A model generated the notes under the pieces. The model did no database searches, was not told where the DNA came from, and saw only the letters and a list, made by a program, of their open reading frames with translations. From Plantago ovata (taxonomy: Eukaryota; Streptophyta; Magnoliopsida; Lamiales; Plantaginaceae): a stretch of 64,000 nt of DNA. Below, piece by piece: positions 11,114 to 23,887 of the stretch (the stretch's first letter is position 1; each line of letters starts with the position of its first letter). The position numbers and the translations under genes are program-made. The DNA is taken from positions 59,319,550-59,383,549 of the forward strand of contig CM051457.1 in the NCBI GenBank assembly GCA_028274465.1, written 5' to 3'.

Positions 11114-12681
11114 AAAAGAATTTGGTCCCCAAATTCGCACCTGAAAAGTTGAAGAGCTCGGGATACTGCCGGCGCATGTCATCCTCGCTTTCCCAGGTTG
11201 CCTCCTCATACTGATGATTTCTCCATAGAACCTTTACTTGCTTGATTTGCCTATTACGGAGCTGTTGCACTTTCTGGTCTAGAATACGAACCGGTTGCTC
11301 CACATAAGACAAATCCTCCTCAATAGTCACTTCCTCGGGTTGAATCACGTGCGACGGTTCAGGATAGTACTTCTTCAGTTGAGACACATGGAAGACGTTG
11401 TGAATTCCAGTAATAGTAGTGGGCAGTTGCAACCGATAAGCCACAACGCCAATTCTTTCAATAATCTCGTATGGACCTACATACCGAGGGTTCAGTTTAG
11501 CTCTACGACGCATACGGACAATTCCCTTTCTCGGAGATAGCTTGAGAAAGACAAAATCACCAACTTCAAATTCCAAATCTCGCCTACGATTATCGGCGTA
11601 ACTCTTTTGTCGACTTTGAGCAGTTCTCAATCGGTCTCGGATAAGCCTAACCTTTTCCAAGGTTTCTTGTATCATCTCATTGAGAGTCCTCTCTCCAGCT
11701 ACTGGTGTAGAAATTCGGTCCTCCAAATCCCAATACAGCGGTGATCTACACTTTCGACCATACAGTGCCTCAAACGGTGCCATACCAATCGATGCTTGAT
11801 AACTATTATTATAAGCATACTCAACCAATGGCAAATGCTGTGCCCAGCTTCCTTGGTGATCCAGCACACACAATCTCAAAAGATCTTCTAGAGTTTGAAT
11901 GGTCCTTTCGGATTGACCATCCGTCTGCAGATGTGCTGCGGTACTAAAATTCAACTTAGTACCCAAGCATTCGTGTACTTGCTTCCAAAATCTCGAGACA
12001 AACTTCGGATCTCTATCAGATACAATGCTCACCGGAGTACCATGAAGCCTAATTATCTCATCACGATAAACCTCGGCTAACTTCTCAGATGTGTAGGTGG
12101 TTTTTACAGGTAGAAAGTGTGCCGATTTTGTCAACCTATCGACAATAACCCAAACACTATCAAAACCACCCCTAGCTACCGGTAGACCAGTCACAAAATC
12201 CATAGTGATCATCTCCCATTTCCACTGTGGAATCTCGAGTGGTTGTAGTAAACCTCCCGGTTTCTGGTGCTCAGCCTTCACTTGCTGGCAGACCAAACAA
12301 CTTTGCACAAACTGTGCAACATCTCGCTTCATATGGGTCCACCATTAAACTTTCTTCAAATCCTCATACATCTTGTTTCCTCCAGGAAGCATCGAATACT
12401 TAGATTTATGAGCTTCATCTAAGATTAGACGTCTAAGCTCTTCATCAGAAGGCACACACAATCTACCTTGAAACCTTAGGGCTCCATTCTCATCAATAGA
12501 GAATTTCGCATTGCGAGGTTCGGTAATATGTGCCTTGACATCTTGAAGCTCTTCATCATGTTCTTGAGCCTCAAGAATTTTACCTGCCAGCTCATACCTC
12601 AAAGTGACATTGGCGAACATACAAGACAATTTGGATACTTCAAGATTGACACGTGTACCCTACGACTTAAGGCATCAGCGA
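11112..12681 (-). pseudogene. int: chromovirus integrase with chromodomain
   Basis: Reads leftward from the A2 insertion point. The region up to about 12345 carries the zinc-binding part: CLVCQQVK is present, while one conserved histidine position reads leucine (YSMLPGG) and an in-frame TAA follows at about 12345. The catalytic core then shows MDFVTGL, SDRDPKF and GQSERTIQ, giving the D, D and E residues. A GPY/F-like stretch (VGPYEIIERIG) follows. The C-terminus, VLWRNHQYEEATWESE, is a chromodomain, which in this family is thought to bind histone marks and direct insertion to heterochromatin. The last 406 codons are open, so only the stop near 12345 clearly breaks the integrase part. The frame near 12630-12681 does not run smoothly into RNase H. 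Confidence 0.9.
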
Positions 12682-13950
12682 TGATGAATGTGTATTTTAC
12701 ATTTTCATTCGAGTCTTTTTCACCTAATTTAGCTATCCTCTATGTTAAATTAGCTATATTTTAGTACATTTTATTAGAATAGTGTCACGTTTCCGTTTAG
12801 ATTTTATTTTACAGGTTTTGGTTGAAATTCGGAGATTTACGGGCAATTATATTGAAGTTTACAAGGAATTGGTGTTCCAGAAGCCTATTTGGAGTATCTG
12901 AAGGTTTCCGGATAGGAATTGGAGTCTAGGGGTCGAATCTGGAGGTTAGAAGGCCATTAGAAGTCTGAAACCGAGTCCGAAAAGTTGAAGAAATCCAAAT
13001 CCGCATCGAAAAACGCGGAAATTCCGCGAAAAACTGGGGGGCGAACCGCCCCGTGCCTCGGGCGAACCGCCCCAGAGGATTTTCGGGCCTATATATAGTT
13101 GCGAGTTTTCTCTCCGAAAATCATATCTTTCCAAGCCTACTTTCTCACCTCTCTCTATAGTTTTAGGTAGGAACTTCCCGGGGCCTGTCCTGGGAGTTCC
13201 ATAGCTTAGGGGATACTTTTTCATAGCAGATTGGAGCGCGTAGGATCACAATCATCCGGAGATTGACAACCTTCGGTAACTTTGTATCTTACAACTTTTA
13301 TCTACTTATTTTATATATTCTTTCAATATGTTTTCTTCTATGATTGCTATTGATTGCATGCACATTATGAGTAGCTAAATTTATCGTTGGTGGTAGTATG
13401 TGAATTCTTAGCGAGGGAAGATAATCATGCGAATGGCTACATCGCGCATTATACTCCGTGTCATTGCTTTATTTCGTTGATGAGTTGAACACCAAAATTC
13501 TCGTATGTTGTATTGATCATTATGCACACTAGGACACTTGTCGGCCAATCAGACTAAATTATCTTCGTAGTGTTGAATGATCACGGAACACAATAGGACG
13601 TTAGTTGTTGACAGGTCAGACCCATATTATCTTCGTAGTGCACAATACTTACAACAGGACCCTAGATTCATTCAAAGATCTCTATGCAAGACCGAGGAAT
13701 TTATGCATGATTATCGACCTATTATGTTAAGAAGGACCATACTATCACCAACCTCCATTATCTGCTTGAAAACCCCCTATTGCTTTCTATCTGTTGTTTT
13801 ATATTATATTGTTGAATAGATAAAGCTAGTTATAGTCCTGAGAGAACGACACTCGAGTCATTCTACTGCTACACTACGGTTTTCGTTGTAGTTGTGGATT
13901 GCCTTTGGCTAATACAAATTTATTTGATTGAACCCTGACAACGTTCATCA
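12682..13950 (+). repeat. A2 5' LTR
   Basis: TG...CA ended, 1269 bp, same length as its partner at 20840-22108. Homologous to the A1 LTRs over the whole length. Confidence 0.96.
13015..13098 (+). promoter_or_regulatory. A2 LTR core promoter
   Basis: Palindrome GCGGAAATTCCGC (13015-13027), two GGCGAACCGCC boxes with cores starting at 13042 and 13063 (21 bp apart), then CTATATATAG (13089-13098). Same plan as in A1 with different spacer sequence. Confidence 0.65.
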
Positions 13951-13953
13951 AAT

Positions 13954-13971
13954 TGGCGCCGTTGCCGGGGA
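13954..13971 (+). other. primer-binding site, tRNA-Asp type
   Basis: Identical 18-mer to the A1 PBS, three bases after the LTR end. The leader 13972-14182 resembles the A1 leader. Confidence 0.9.
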
Positions 13972-14182
13972 CTATACTCCTTTTTTTCTATTTAATTTGT
14001 TTTTATTTACAGCTTTAGATTCCTAATTCTTTTAGTTTTTGTTTTCCTTTTTAATCTCTCTCTGCTCTCCTAGTCTGTTTCTAATTCACCTTTCCTAGCT
14101 TTAGTAGTATTCGATATCTAGAAATTTTCTCGATTCTCGAATTTTCTAACGAGGCTAATTTTTAGTTTTGAGTTACTCCTGA

Positions 14183-15259
14183 TACAGATTTCCAGGTATA
14201 ACGACCTTAAAAGCCCGCTTGACACCGACGTTCTCGCAAGTCAGGAGGGGGTCAGCTATATACTTGGAAGAAGAGTTATCGGGGTACGAGGTAACAAGCA
14301 CCATAGTGAGAAGGATACCAAGGTTCGAAGAAGGAGAGGATATGAATCCAATAAGCTTCATCAGATCCTATGAAGAGGAGATAGCAAAAGTTCCAGCAAA
14401 AGGGTTCACAGAGGACCAATTATGCCGGAAATTATCTCCTTTTACTTTGGGATATGAACCGAGGATATGGATAGCAAGGTTAGCACCAGGATCACTGAAG
14501 ACCTGGAACCAAGTAGTAGAGGAGTTCTTGGCACGTTTCATGCCTTACCATGAGACGATGGCACTACGGAATCGGATCGAATACTTCAAGCAAGGAGAAT
14601 ACGAGCGGTTCTGTGACACCTATGAACGTTTTGAGCTGTATAAACGTGAGTGCCCCCACCACCGTTTCGACGACGGGGAGCTGATTTGGTTCTTTGCTGG
14701 AGGACTACGAGATGAAGTTAGGCTTCAAATAGATGGGATATGCGGAGGATTGGAAGAATGTACAGTTGAAGAGGCAGTGAAGGTCTTTCAAACATACGCC
14801 AATGGATCCGCACAGTCCGAGAAAATAATGTCAAATGAAGTCGCCAACATATACTCGAATCAAGTCGAAACTAACGGGTTATACGAAGACTATTCTGAGG
14901 ACGAGGACCTCAGTGAGGAGGAGGAACTTGCGTTTTACGCTGGGATTAAGGCCATTGAGAGTGTCTTCGAGGTAGCACACGCAGGGCAAGCTGAGAACAA
15001 CCTTCGCATCGAGAAGGCTTTTGAAGCAATCGCAGTAACTGAGCAACTTATCAAAGAACTTAGCCTACTGAAGTGTGGAAGGTGCGGTGAAGAAGTCGAG
15101 GACACCGCACAAGAAGTAGTAAGCAAACCACCCGAGGTGAGGAGCGAATCACCCCCCAACTCCAGGGAACCAAACAGTCCGAGTCTTACTGATGAGACAT
15201 TTGAAGTCGATCCCGAGCAATCTCCAGCTGATGCTACTGAGGAGAATGAGTGCGAATAA
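14183..15259 (+). pseudogene. gag: A2 gag
   Basis: The frame is open from 14183 to a TAA at 15257-15259 but has no ATG near its start, so the original start codon is probably lost. The capsid region (about 14380-14800) shows the Gag pattern PGSLKTWNQ, FLARFMP and KRECPHHRF. An acidic stretch follows and then CGRCGEE; I see no full CCHC knuckle. It differs markedly from the A1 Gag although the LTRs match. The next frame (protease-pol) continues in the same phase after the single stop. Confidence 0.85.
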
Positions 15260-18200
15260 GTGAATCTACTGCTCCGAGGAGGCAAGATGACCAAAATTCC
15301 CAACTTCATACGTCCTAAGTGGGTGGAGCCTACTGAGATCGATAATAGAGGGCCAAGCACAGAACAAGAGGATGACGTAAGATTGAAAGAACCTCAAAAA
15401 GTTCCAGAAAGGAATGACGAACCTAGACCATCTGTAATACACATAGATGTTGACGAAGTCGAAGATGAAACTAGTATACCAGGAGAACTTCACAAATCTT
15501 CCAATCCATATGTGCCTCCGAAGCCACATATACCATACCCGAGTCGGATCAAACCGGCCAAGAAGGATATTCAAGATTCACCCTTGTTCCAACGCCTGTC
15601 AAAAGTGGAAGTCAATGTACCTCTCTTGGAGTTAATCCAGAATATTCCAGCTTATACGAAATTCTTTCGTGAGATCAAGAACAAAAGGATTACTTCAGGG
15701 AGGGAAGTAAATGGGGTTGAAACAGTCAACTCGCTTGCCGGACTACCCATGAAGAAAAAGGATCCTGGCAGTTTCATCATCGACATCGCCTTAGGGAATG
15801 GACGAACTACACAGGCAATGCTTGACTTAGGAGCTAGCATTAACTTAATGCCGTATTCGGTATACAAAGCCCTGGAACTCGGAGAATTGACACCAACTGA
15901 TATGGTGGTCCAAATGGCATACCAAAGTGTGAAGACACCAGTAGGGATAATAGAGGACATCCTTGTGAAAGTAGACAAATTGATAATCCCAGCTGATTTT
16001 GTGGTGATGAAGTCCGCAGACGAGGGAAAGAGCCATATCCGTGAACACATAGTACTACTTGGGAGACCGTTCATGGCAACTACCAACACATGCCTTGAAC
16101 TTAAGGGCAAGAAGATAACCATGGAGGTAATGGGCGAAAAGATTGAGTTGGTAGGATGTAGCATCAGAGATAAGGAAGTTACGGAGGAGCTAAAATTTGT
16201 CGATTTCTACGAATCCATAATTCCCGAATATCATCATAGCCATGGCAATCGCGAACCACTTGAGGAAGCACTTACAATGCAAGCTGAAACATGCTACATG
16301 ACCGAAGAAGCAAGGAAACTAGTCGAAATAATGGATAGCACCCCAGAAATTCCAGCAGGAGAAGAGGTACTTGAACCTTTAGAGGAAGAAGAAGAAGAAA
16401 GTGGGTTTCCTGAAGAACCCAGCTTAGAATTAAAACCTCTTCCTGAGCACCTCAAATATGTGTACTTGGGAGAAAATCAGAAGAAGCCCGTAATTGTATC
16501 CTCACATCTCTCCGACAATGAAGAAAGAAAGCTGATCGAGGTGTTGAAGGAAAATTCCGCAACTATAGGATGGGGGATCAGCGATATCAAGGGAATTAGC
16601 CCTACAAGATGCATGCACAACATCACTCTAGAACAAGATGCCAAACCTGTTAGGCAACCTCAGAGAAGAATAAATCCAGCAATGCAAGAGGTGGTAAAAA
16701 AGGAAGTGATCAAGTTGCTAGATGCTGACATGATTTACCCCATCCCAGATAGTCAATGGGAGAGCCCAGTACATGTAGTTCCTAAGAAATCAGGAGTCAC
16801 TGTGGAAGAGAAGGGAGAATTGGTACCGGTTAGAAAGACCACTGGATGGCGGATGTGCATTGACTACAGAAGATTAAATGCCGCCACTAAAAAAGACCAC
16901 TTCCCTTTACCATTTATTGATGACATGCTAAACCGCCTTGCGGGGCGGAAGTTCTATTGTTTTCTTGATGGTTTATCAGGTTTCTACCAAATTCCAATTG
17001 CACCGGAGGATCAGGAGAAGACGACATTCACTTGCCCATTCGGAACATTTGCCTATAGGAGGATGCCATTTAGACTATGCAATGCTCCCGCCACTTTTCA
17101 AAGGTGCATGCTTTCTGTTTTCTCTGACATGGTAACAAAATTTGTTGAAGTTTTTATGGATGATTTTTCCCTATTTGGTGATTCATTTGATGAGTGCTTG
17201 CAAAGATTAGATCTAGTTTTAAAAAGGTGCATTTAATGCAACTTGACCTTAAGCTGGGAGAAGAGTCATTACATGGTTAGAGAAGGCATTGTTCTAGGAC
17301 ATGTAGTTTCTGAAAGAGGTATTGAGGTAGACAAGGCTAAGATAGAGATTATTGAAAAACTTCCCCCGCCTACTTGTGTGAAAGAATTGCAATCTTTTCT
17401 TGGCCATGTAGGATTTCATAGGAGGTTTATTAAAGATTTTTCGAAAATTGCTAAACCTTTAAGTAGCTTGCTTGCTAAAGATGTGGTTTTCCATTTCTCT
17501 AATGATTGCCTAGTTGCTTTTAATACTCTTAAGGAAAAGCTTGTTTCTGCCCCCATTGTTGTGCCGCCTGACTGGAATCTTCCTTTCGAAATTATGTGTG
17601 ATGCTTCGAATTTTGCTATGGGTGCTGTTTTATGCCAAAAAGTTGATAAGCAGTATCGTGTGATTTATTATGTTAGTAAGACTCTAGACTCCGTGCAGGT
17701 CAATTATACAACAACTGAAAAGGAATTTTTAGTTGTTGTCTTTGCTTTACAAAAGTTTAGATCTTATTTAATTGGTCATCCTGTGAATGTCCATACTGAT
17801 CATGCTGCTTTAAGACATTTGATAGCTAAGCAAGATTCTAAGCCTAGATTAATCCGTTGGGTCCTTTTGCTGCAAGACTTTGATTTGACTATTGTAGATA
17901 GAGCTGGTAGGGAGAATTTAGTAGCAGATCATTTATCTAGAATACCTAATATCCCTATTGATCCAATACCCATTAATGAAGATCTCCCCGATGAGCATCT
18001 AATGAAGGCTATGAGGAGCCATGGTATGCAGATATTGTAAACTATTTGGCTATGAATATTTGCCCCACTAACTTTTCAGCTTCAGACAAGAGAGCTCTTG
18101 CCAAGCAATGCAGGACTTACATATGGGATGATCCGCATCTATTCAAGGAAGGAGCTGATGGGATTCTAAGGAGATGCGTGCCACAGGAAGAGCAACAAAG

Positions 18201-19323
18201 TGTACTGAGCCATTGCCATGAGCTTAACTGTGGGGGGCACTACAGTGGATTGAAAACTGCGCGCAAGGTATTGCATGCAGGATTTTTCTGGCCAACAATA
18301 TACAAAGATGCTTGAAGTTTTGTGAAGAATTGTGACCCATGTCAACGAGGAGGTGGTATCGGCAAAAAAGATGAAATGCCCCTTCAAACGAATCTAGTGG
18401 TAGAACCTTTCGATGTATGGGGCATTGATTTTATGGGACCATTTCCAAACAGTGGAGGCTATGAGTACATTCTTGTTGCAGTGGATTACGTGACTAAATG
18501 GGTAGAGGCAATTCCTACAAAAACAAATGACGGCGCAGTGGTTATGAAGTTCTTGAAGGAAGTCATATTTTCGAGATTTGGGTGCCCTAGGACAATCATC
18601 AGTGATGGAGGGTCACACTTTGTCAATAGAACGTTTGCCTCACTTCTTAAGAGATACAGCGTCCACCATAGCGTCGCTACACCTTATCACCCACAGACAT
18701 CGGGACAAGTAGAAGTCAGCAACCGTCAGATCAAGAAGATCCTTGAGCGAGTAGTGAAGCCTAGCAGGAAGGATTGGGCAGGAAAATTGAATGATGCACT
18801 TTGGGCATACAGAACTAGCTACAAGACAGTGATCGGAACCACTCCGTACAGACTTGTGTATGGGAAAGCATGTCATCTTCCCGTGGAACTAGAGCACAAG
18901 GAATATTGGGCCATTAAAGCACTCAACCTAGATATTGGGAAGGCTGGCGAGGAACGATTGTTGCAATTAGATGAGCTTGATGAATTACGACTAGGTGCTT
19001 ATGAAAATGCCAAGATTTATAAGGAACGTACTAAGAAGTATCATGATCGTGGTATAGTACGTAAGGAATTAATTCCTGGACAAAAAGCTTTGGTGTTTAA
19101 TTCTCGCCTTCGACTATTTCCTGGAAAGCTCCGTACTCGTTGGGATGGACCGTACAAAATTTTCGAAGTTGCTCCTCATGGAGTTGTTAAACTCTTCGAT
19201 CCAAAGACGGAAAATACCTTCAAAGTGAATGGCCAACGAGTGAAGCCGTACTTCGAGATATCTAGTGATCAAAGGGAGGTTGATCACCTAGAGCTTACCC
19301 TTACCGCCTCCACTGAAGGTTAG
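15260..19323 (+). pseudogene. pol: A2 pol: protease, RT, RNase H, integrase
   Basis: Protease: DLGAS near residue 189 and LLGRPFM. RT: CIDYRRLNA, FLDGLSGFYQI and the catalytic FMDDF near residue 634; MPFRLCNAP has arginine where glycine is usual. RNase [24 protein letters not shown] and [11 protein letters not shown]. Integrase: HELNCGGHYSG, CDPCQR, then [16 protein letters not shown] and GQVEVSNRQ (D, D, E). Breaks: TAA at 17234-17236, a one-base frameshift between about 18000 and 18020, and TGA at 18313-18315. These are few, so decay is recent. Lineage by RT and PBS: Athila. Particle assembly and cDNA synthesis occur in the cytoplasm, integration in the nucleus. Confidence 0.95.
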
Positions 19324-20839
19324 TGTGTTTTGTTTTTTCACGAGTTTGATTGAGTATTATAGGTAACTTATACAAGCATTGGCTCTCACCTTGGATCCAC
19401 TTTCGACGTTCGGGACGAACGACGACGTTCAGGTTTGGGGAGGAGGTTATCGCTGCTTATCTCTATACTTATCTTGCTTATGAAAAGCTCATGAAATTTT
19501 TTGCATTTGCACGTTTACTGCTTTCCTAGGATAGTTTTGCATGTTTTTATATGGAGTTTATTGCCGAATTTTTTGAACTTTTTTATTGGGTAGATCAACT
19601 AGCTATGCCATTAATCGTATGCTTCATCTCTATGAATTTGTTTGAGGTTTTTCTCGCTTGACTTGTCACATTTATGTATTGCACTTAGTTAAACATGGTA
19701 GTCTCGACATCACTTAGTGGTGTTTTCTCTACTGCGGTTCACGAAGGCCTTTATAATAGGATGATGCATGTTAGGGTCTTATGGTTGTTTTCCCGAGTAA
19801 TTATGAACCTAAGAGGCAGCAAGTCTTCACCATGCTTTGAGATTGCTAAATGCCTAGGAAGGAGGTAGTGTGGGGTTGTGTGATCCTTTGTTTATAACCT
19901 ATTCTTCCGAATAGGTTTGGGGAGGGGGTTACACCATCATAGACTTGTTTCTGTTTTTTATTTTCGTATCGTGAGTTTATTTTCCTTTTCAGTAATTTTT
20001 TACTCCAACCTATTCTTTCGAATAGGTTTGGGGAAGTTGTGTGAGTCATTTTGTTTCTCTTTTTGTTATGCTACTGCTGGCTAGAAAAAAAAATCAAAAA
20101 AAAAAAAAGAAAGAAAAAATTCCAGAAGAAAAAAAAAAAGAGAAAAAGAAAAAAAAGAATCTGGAAAAAAAAAAGAAAAAAAAAAGAAAAAGAGAAGACC
20201 CCAAAAAAGCAAAGAAGGGTCCAAAAAATAAAGCCAAATAGCAGTTTAGCAAAGTTTGAGTCTTTTCCATTTTTCGTATTGTTCGTAATTGTGTTTTTCT
20301 ATTTTTTATCTTTTTGTCTTAAGTGTCATCTGTTCTAGACCACCCTCGTCCTGCCATTCAGGAAGTGGTGAATAGCTTAAAACTTTACTTGAGAGATGGG
20401 TAGAATAGGGGAGTGTTATCTTTTATAGGGAACCCTCCTTCGTTTGATGAGAGCCAGTACTGGTTCGACCTCTTTTGAGGGAAAGTCTTAACATGGTGGA
20501 ACAGCAGTAAGTCCTCAGTTTCATAGGCACGGGGCAACCATTCGTATCTTAGCATGCATCATTACGTCGTCACTGACTAGGTCCAGGTAGAGAATGTTAC
20601 GAGGGACTATCTTGTCTTAACATAAGTGCTTATGTGGATGTGTATAAGTCAATCGAGGTATTCTTCAACCTATATTCATGCTTTGATTTATATGGTTTTT
20701 GTTCATATGTTATTTGGTAGATTCAGTAATTTAGTTCATTTTATTTGGCATGAAACTCCATTTTTGAGTCTTGCATGTTTTTTGTATTAGAGTCTAGCTT
20801 AGTTGCTTGAGGACAAGCAAAGGTTCGGTTTGGGGAGTT
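19324..20839 (+). other. A2 3' untranslated region
   Basis: Non-coding and collinear with the A1 3' UTR from CACGAGTTTGATTGAG onward. Keeps both AACCTATTC/GAATAGGTT hairpins (19896-19917 and 20007-20028), the repeated GGTTTGGGGA motif and an A/G tract (about 20083-20235). PPT is at 20822-20839. It lacks the CCGGGAGGCAACCCGG hairpin that A1 has after its stop. Confidence 0.85.
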
Positions 20840-22108
20840 TGATGAATGTGTATTTTACATTTTCATTCAAGTCTTTTTCACCTAATTTAGCTATCCTCTA
20901 TGTTAATTTAGCTATATTTTAGTACATTTTATTAGAATAGTGTCACGTTTCCCTTTAGATTTTATTTTACAGGTTTTGGTTGAAATTCGGAGATTTACGG
21001 GCAATTATATTGAAGTTTACAAGGAATTGGTGTTCCAGAAGCCTATTTGGAGTATCTGAAGGTTTCCGGATAGGAATTGGAGTCTAGGGGTCGAATCTGG
21101 AGGTTAGAAGGCCATTAGAAGTCTGAAACCGAGTCCGAAAAGGTGAAGAAATCCAAATCCGCGTCGAAAAACGCGGAAATTCCGCGAAAAACTGGGGGGC
21201 GAACCGCCCCGTGCCTCGGGCGAACCGCCCCAGAGGATTTTCGGGCCTATATATAGTTGCGAGTTTTCTCTCCGAAAATCATATCTTTCCAAGTTTACTT
21301 TCTCACCTCTCTCTATAGTTTTAGGTAGGAACTTCCCGAGGCCTGTCCTGGGAGTTCCATAGCTTAGGGGATACTTTTTCATAGCAGATTGGAGCGCGTA
21401 GGGTCACAATTATCCGGAGATTGACAACCTTCGGTAACTTTGTATCTTACAACTTTTATCTACTTATTTTATATATTCTTTCAATATGTTTTCTTCTATG
21501 ATTGCTATTGATTGCATGGACATTATGAGTAGCTAAATTTATCGTTGGTGGTAGTATGTGAATTCTTAGCGAGGGAAGATAATCATGCTAATGGCTATAT
21601 CGCGCATTATACTCCGTGTCATTGCTTTATTTCGTTGATGAGTTGAACACCAAAATTCTCGTATGTTGTATTGATCATTATGCACACTAGGACACTTGTC
21701 GGCCAATCAGACTAAATTATCTTCGTAGTGTTGAATGATTACGGAACACAATAGGACGTTAGTTGTTGACAGGTCAGACCCATATTATCTTCGTAGTGCA
21801 CAATACTTACAACAGGACCCTAGATTCATTCAAAGATCTCTATGCAAGACCGAGGAATTTATGCATGATTATCGACCTATTATGTTAAGAAGGACCATAC
21901 TATCACCAACCTCCATTATCTGCTTGAAAACCCCCTATTGCTTTCTATCTGCTGTTTTATATTATATTGTTGAATAGATAAAGCTAGTTATAGTCCTGAG
22001 AGAACGGCACTCGAGTCATTCTACTGCTATACTACGGTTTTCGTTGTAGTTGTGGATTGCCTTTGGCTAATACAAATTTATTTGATTGAACCCTGACAAC
22101 GTTCATCA
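20840..22108 (+). repeat. A2 3' LTR
   Basis: 1269 bp, near-identical to 12682-13950, ending GTTCATCA before TSD AGCGA. Confidence 0.96.
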
Positions 22109-23652
22109 AGCGACCACATTGGCCTTACCTGGATGATATCGAATGGTACAAGTGTAATCGCCCAGAAATTCCATCCATCGTCGTTGTCTCATGTTCAACT
22201 CCTTTTGTGTGAACACATACTTCAAGCTCTTATGATCGGTGAGAATGGTGAACTCAGGACCATAAAGGTAGTGTCTCCACTTTCCCAAAGCAAAGACTAT
22301 AGCAGCTAGCTCAAGATCATGGGTTGGGTAATTCCTTTCATATGGCTTCAACTTTCTCGAAGCATATGCGATCACCTTTTCCCGTTGCATCAATACACAA
22401 CCCAAACCTTCCTTTGAAACATCAGTGTAGACCACAAAGTCATTGGTTCCCTCGGGAAGAGCTAGTATAGGGGCAGTGGTCAGCCTCTTCTTCAACTCCT
22501 CGAAGCTTTCCTCACACTTGTCACTCCATACGAACTTAGGATTTTTCCCTGTCAAAGAAGACAAAGGTCCAACTATCTTCGAATAATCCTTCACAAAACG
22601 GCGATAGTAACCAGCCAAACCGAGAAAACTCCTCACCTCAGTGACAGATTCAGGTCTCTTCCAATTAATTATCGACTCAATCTTCGATGGGTCGACCTCC
22701 AAACCTTCTCCAGAGATAATGTGCCCTAAAAAGGCTACTTTATCTAGCCAAAACTCACACTTGCTGAATTTGGCATACAACTTGTTGTTCTGAAGAGTTT
22801 CCAAGACAATTCGAAGATGTTTCTCATGATCCTCTTCGGATTTCGAGTAAACGAGAATGTCATCGATGAAAACAACAACAAACTGATCCAAATACGGTTG
22901 AAAAACTCGGTGCATCAAATCCATGAACACAGCTGGGGCATTCGTAAGGCCAAACGGCATCACCACAAACTCATAATGACCATACCTCGAGTTCAGAGCA
23001 ATCTTAGGTATGTCTTCTTCTCTTACCCTAACTTGATAATAGCCTTGTCGCAGATCAAGCTTCGAGTAACCTTCGAACCCTCCAACTGATCAAAGAGTTC
23101 CTCAATACGGGGTAGGGGGTACTTGTTCTTGACAGTGACTTGGTTCAGGCCTCGATAGTCGATGCACATCCTCATACTACCATCCTTCTTCTTTACGAAG
23201 AGAATCGGTGGTCCCCAAGGTGAAGAACTAGGTCTCACAAAACCGTTATCCACCAGATCTTGCAGTTGAGTCTTAAGCTCCTTAAGCTCAGCAGGTGCCA
23301 TCCTATAAGGTGACTTCGAAATGGGTGCAGTGCCAGGTACCAGATCAATACTAAACTCCACTTCTCGTTCAGGGGGTACGGAATCCAACTTCTCAGGGAA
23401 AACACCCTTGAACTCCTTAACCACCCTAACTTCCTTGATTTTTGGCTGATCTTTGGGTTTATTGATTAGATACGCCAAAAAGCAGGTAGCACCCTTCATG
23501 TACAACCTTCTAGCTTCCATAGCAGACAACAGAAACTTCTCATCCTTTCTCTTATCTCCTTTCCACACGACTTTCTCCTCTCCAGGTTTTCCCAGGGATA
23601 TAGCCTTGGTTCGACAATCCAGTTGTGCGTAGTGATCGGACAGCCAATCCAT
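22109..23652 (-). pseudogene. chromovirus RT-RNase H
   Basis: RT fingers and palm in two frames: 23652-23023 has [32 protein letters not shown] and [10 protein letters not shown]; after a frameshift near 23050 the frame from 22966 has MPFGLTNAP and the catalytic FIDDILVYS. The frame goes on into RNase H ([39 protein letters not shown]) and ends at the A2 insertion. This is the Del/Tekay signature. Apart from the shift near 23050 the domains look intact. Confidence 0.93.
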
Positions 23653-23887
23653 ACCCAGAATAACATCGTAGGTTGAAAGAGGTAAAAATATAAGGTCAGC
23701 AGGGAAAGTTCTTCCTAGGATGGCTCGACGAACTTCTTAGTGATTAAACTAGCTCCCAAAGGCGTACATACTTCTAAAGCATGGGGTAAAACTTTGTATG
23801 GTAAAACGAGTGACTCAGCAAATACTTCAGCAATAAATGAATGCGTAGCACCAGGATCAAATAAAGCTTTAGAAGAAGTTTGAGCGA
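23653..23887 (-). pseudogene. chromovirus protease, frame-broken
   Basis: After the gag stop (TGA at 23888-23890) another frame reads ALFDPGATHSFI and PLGASLI. The catalytic triplet is D-P-G instead of the usual D-S-G or D-T-G. Stops in the surrounding frames mean no continuous protease exists. Confidence 0.75.

Larger units (their letters stand above)
12682..22108 (+). mobile_element. Athila-family element A2, gag-pol, decayed
   Basis: LTRs of 1269 bp (TGATGAATG...GTTCATCA), TSD AGCGA at 12677-12681 and 22109-22113, tRNA-Asp PBS, gag, protease, RT, RNase H and integrase in gypsy order, long 3' UTR, PPT. It sits in the chromovirus pol in the opposite orientation. The two LTRs are very alike by eye. 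Pol has two in-frame stops and one frameshift, and a stop also separates gag from pol. No envelope-like ORF is seen. Confidence 0.96.

Noticed and set aside
13577..13819. 80-codon ORF in A2 LTRs (also at 21735-21977)
   Set aside because: Both copies lie in the two LTRs of the same element, so identity follows from duplication at insertion; absent as a frame from the A1 LTRs.
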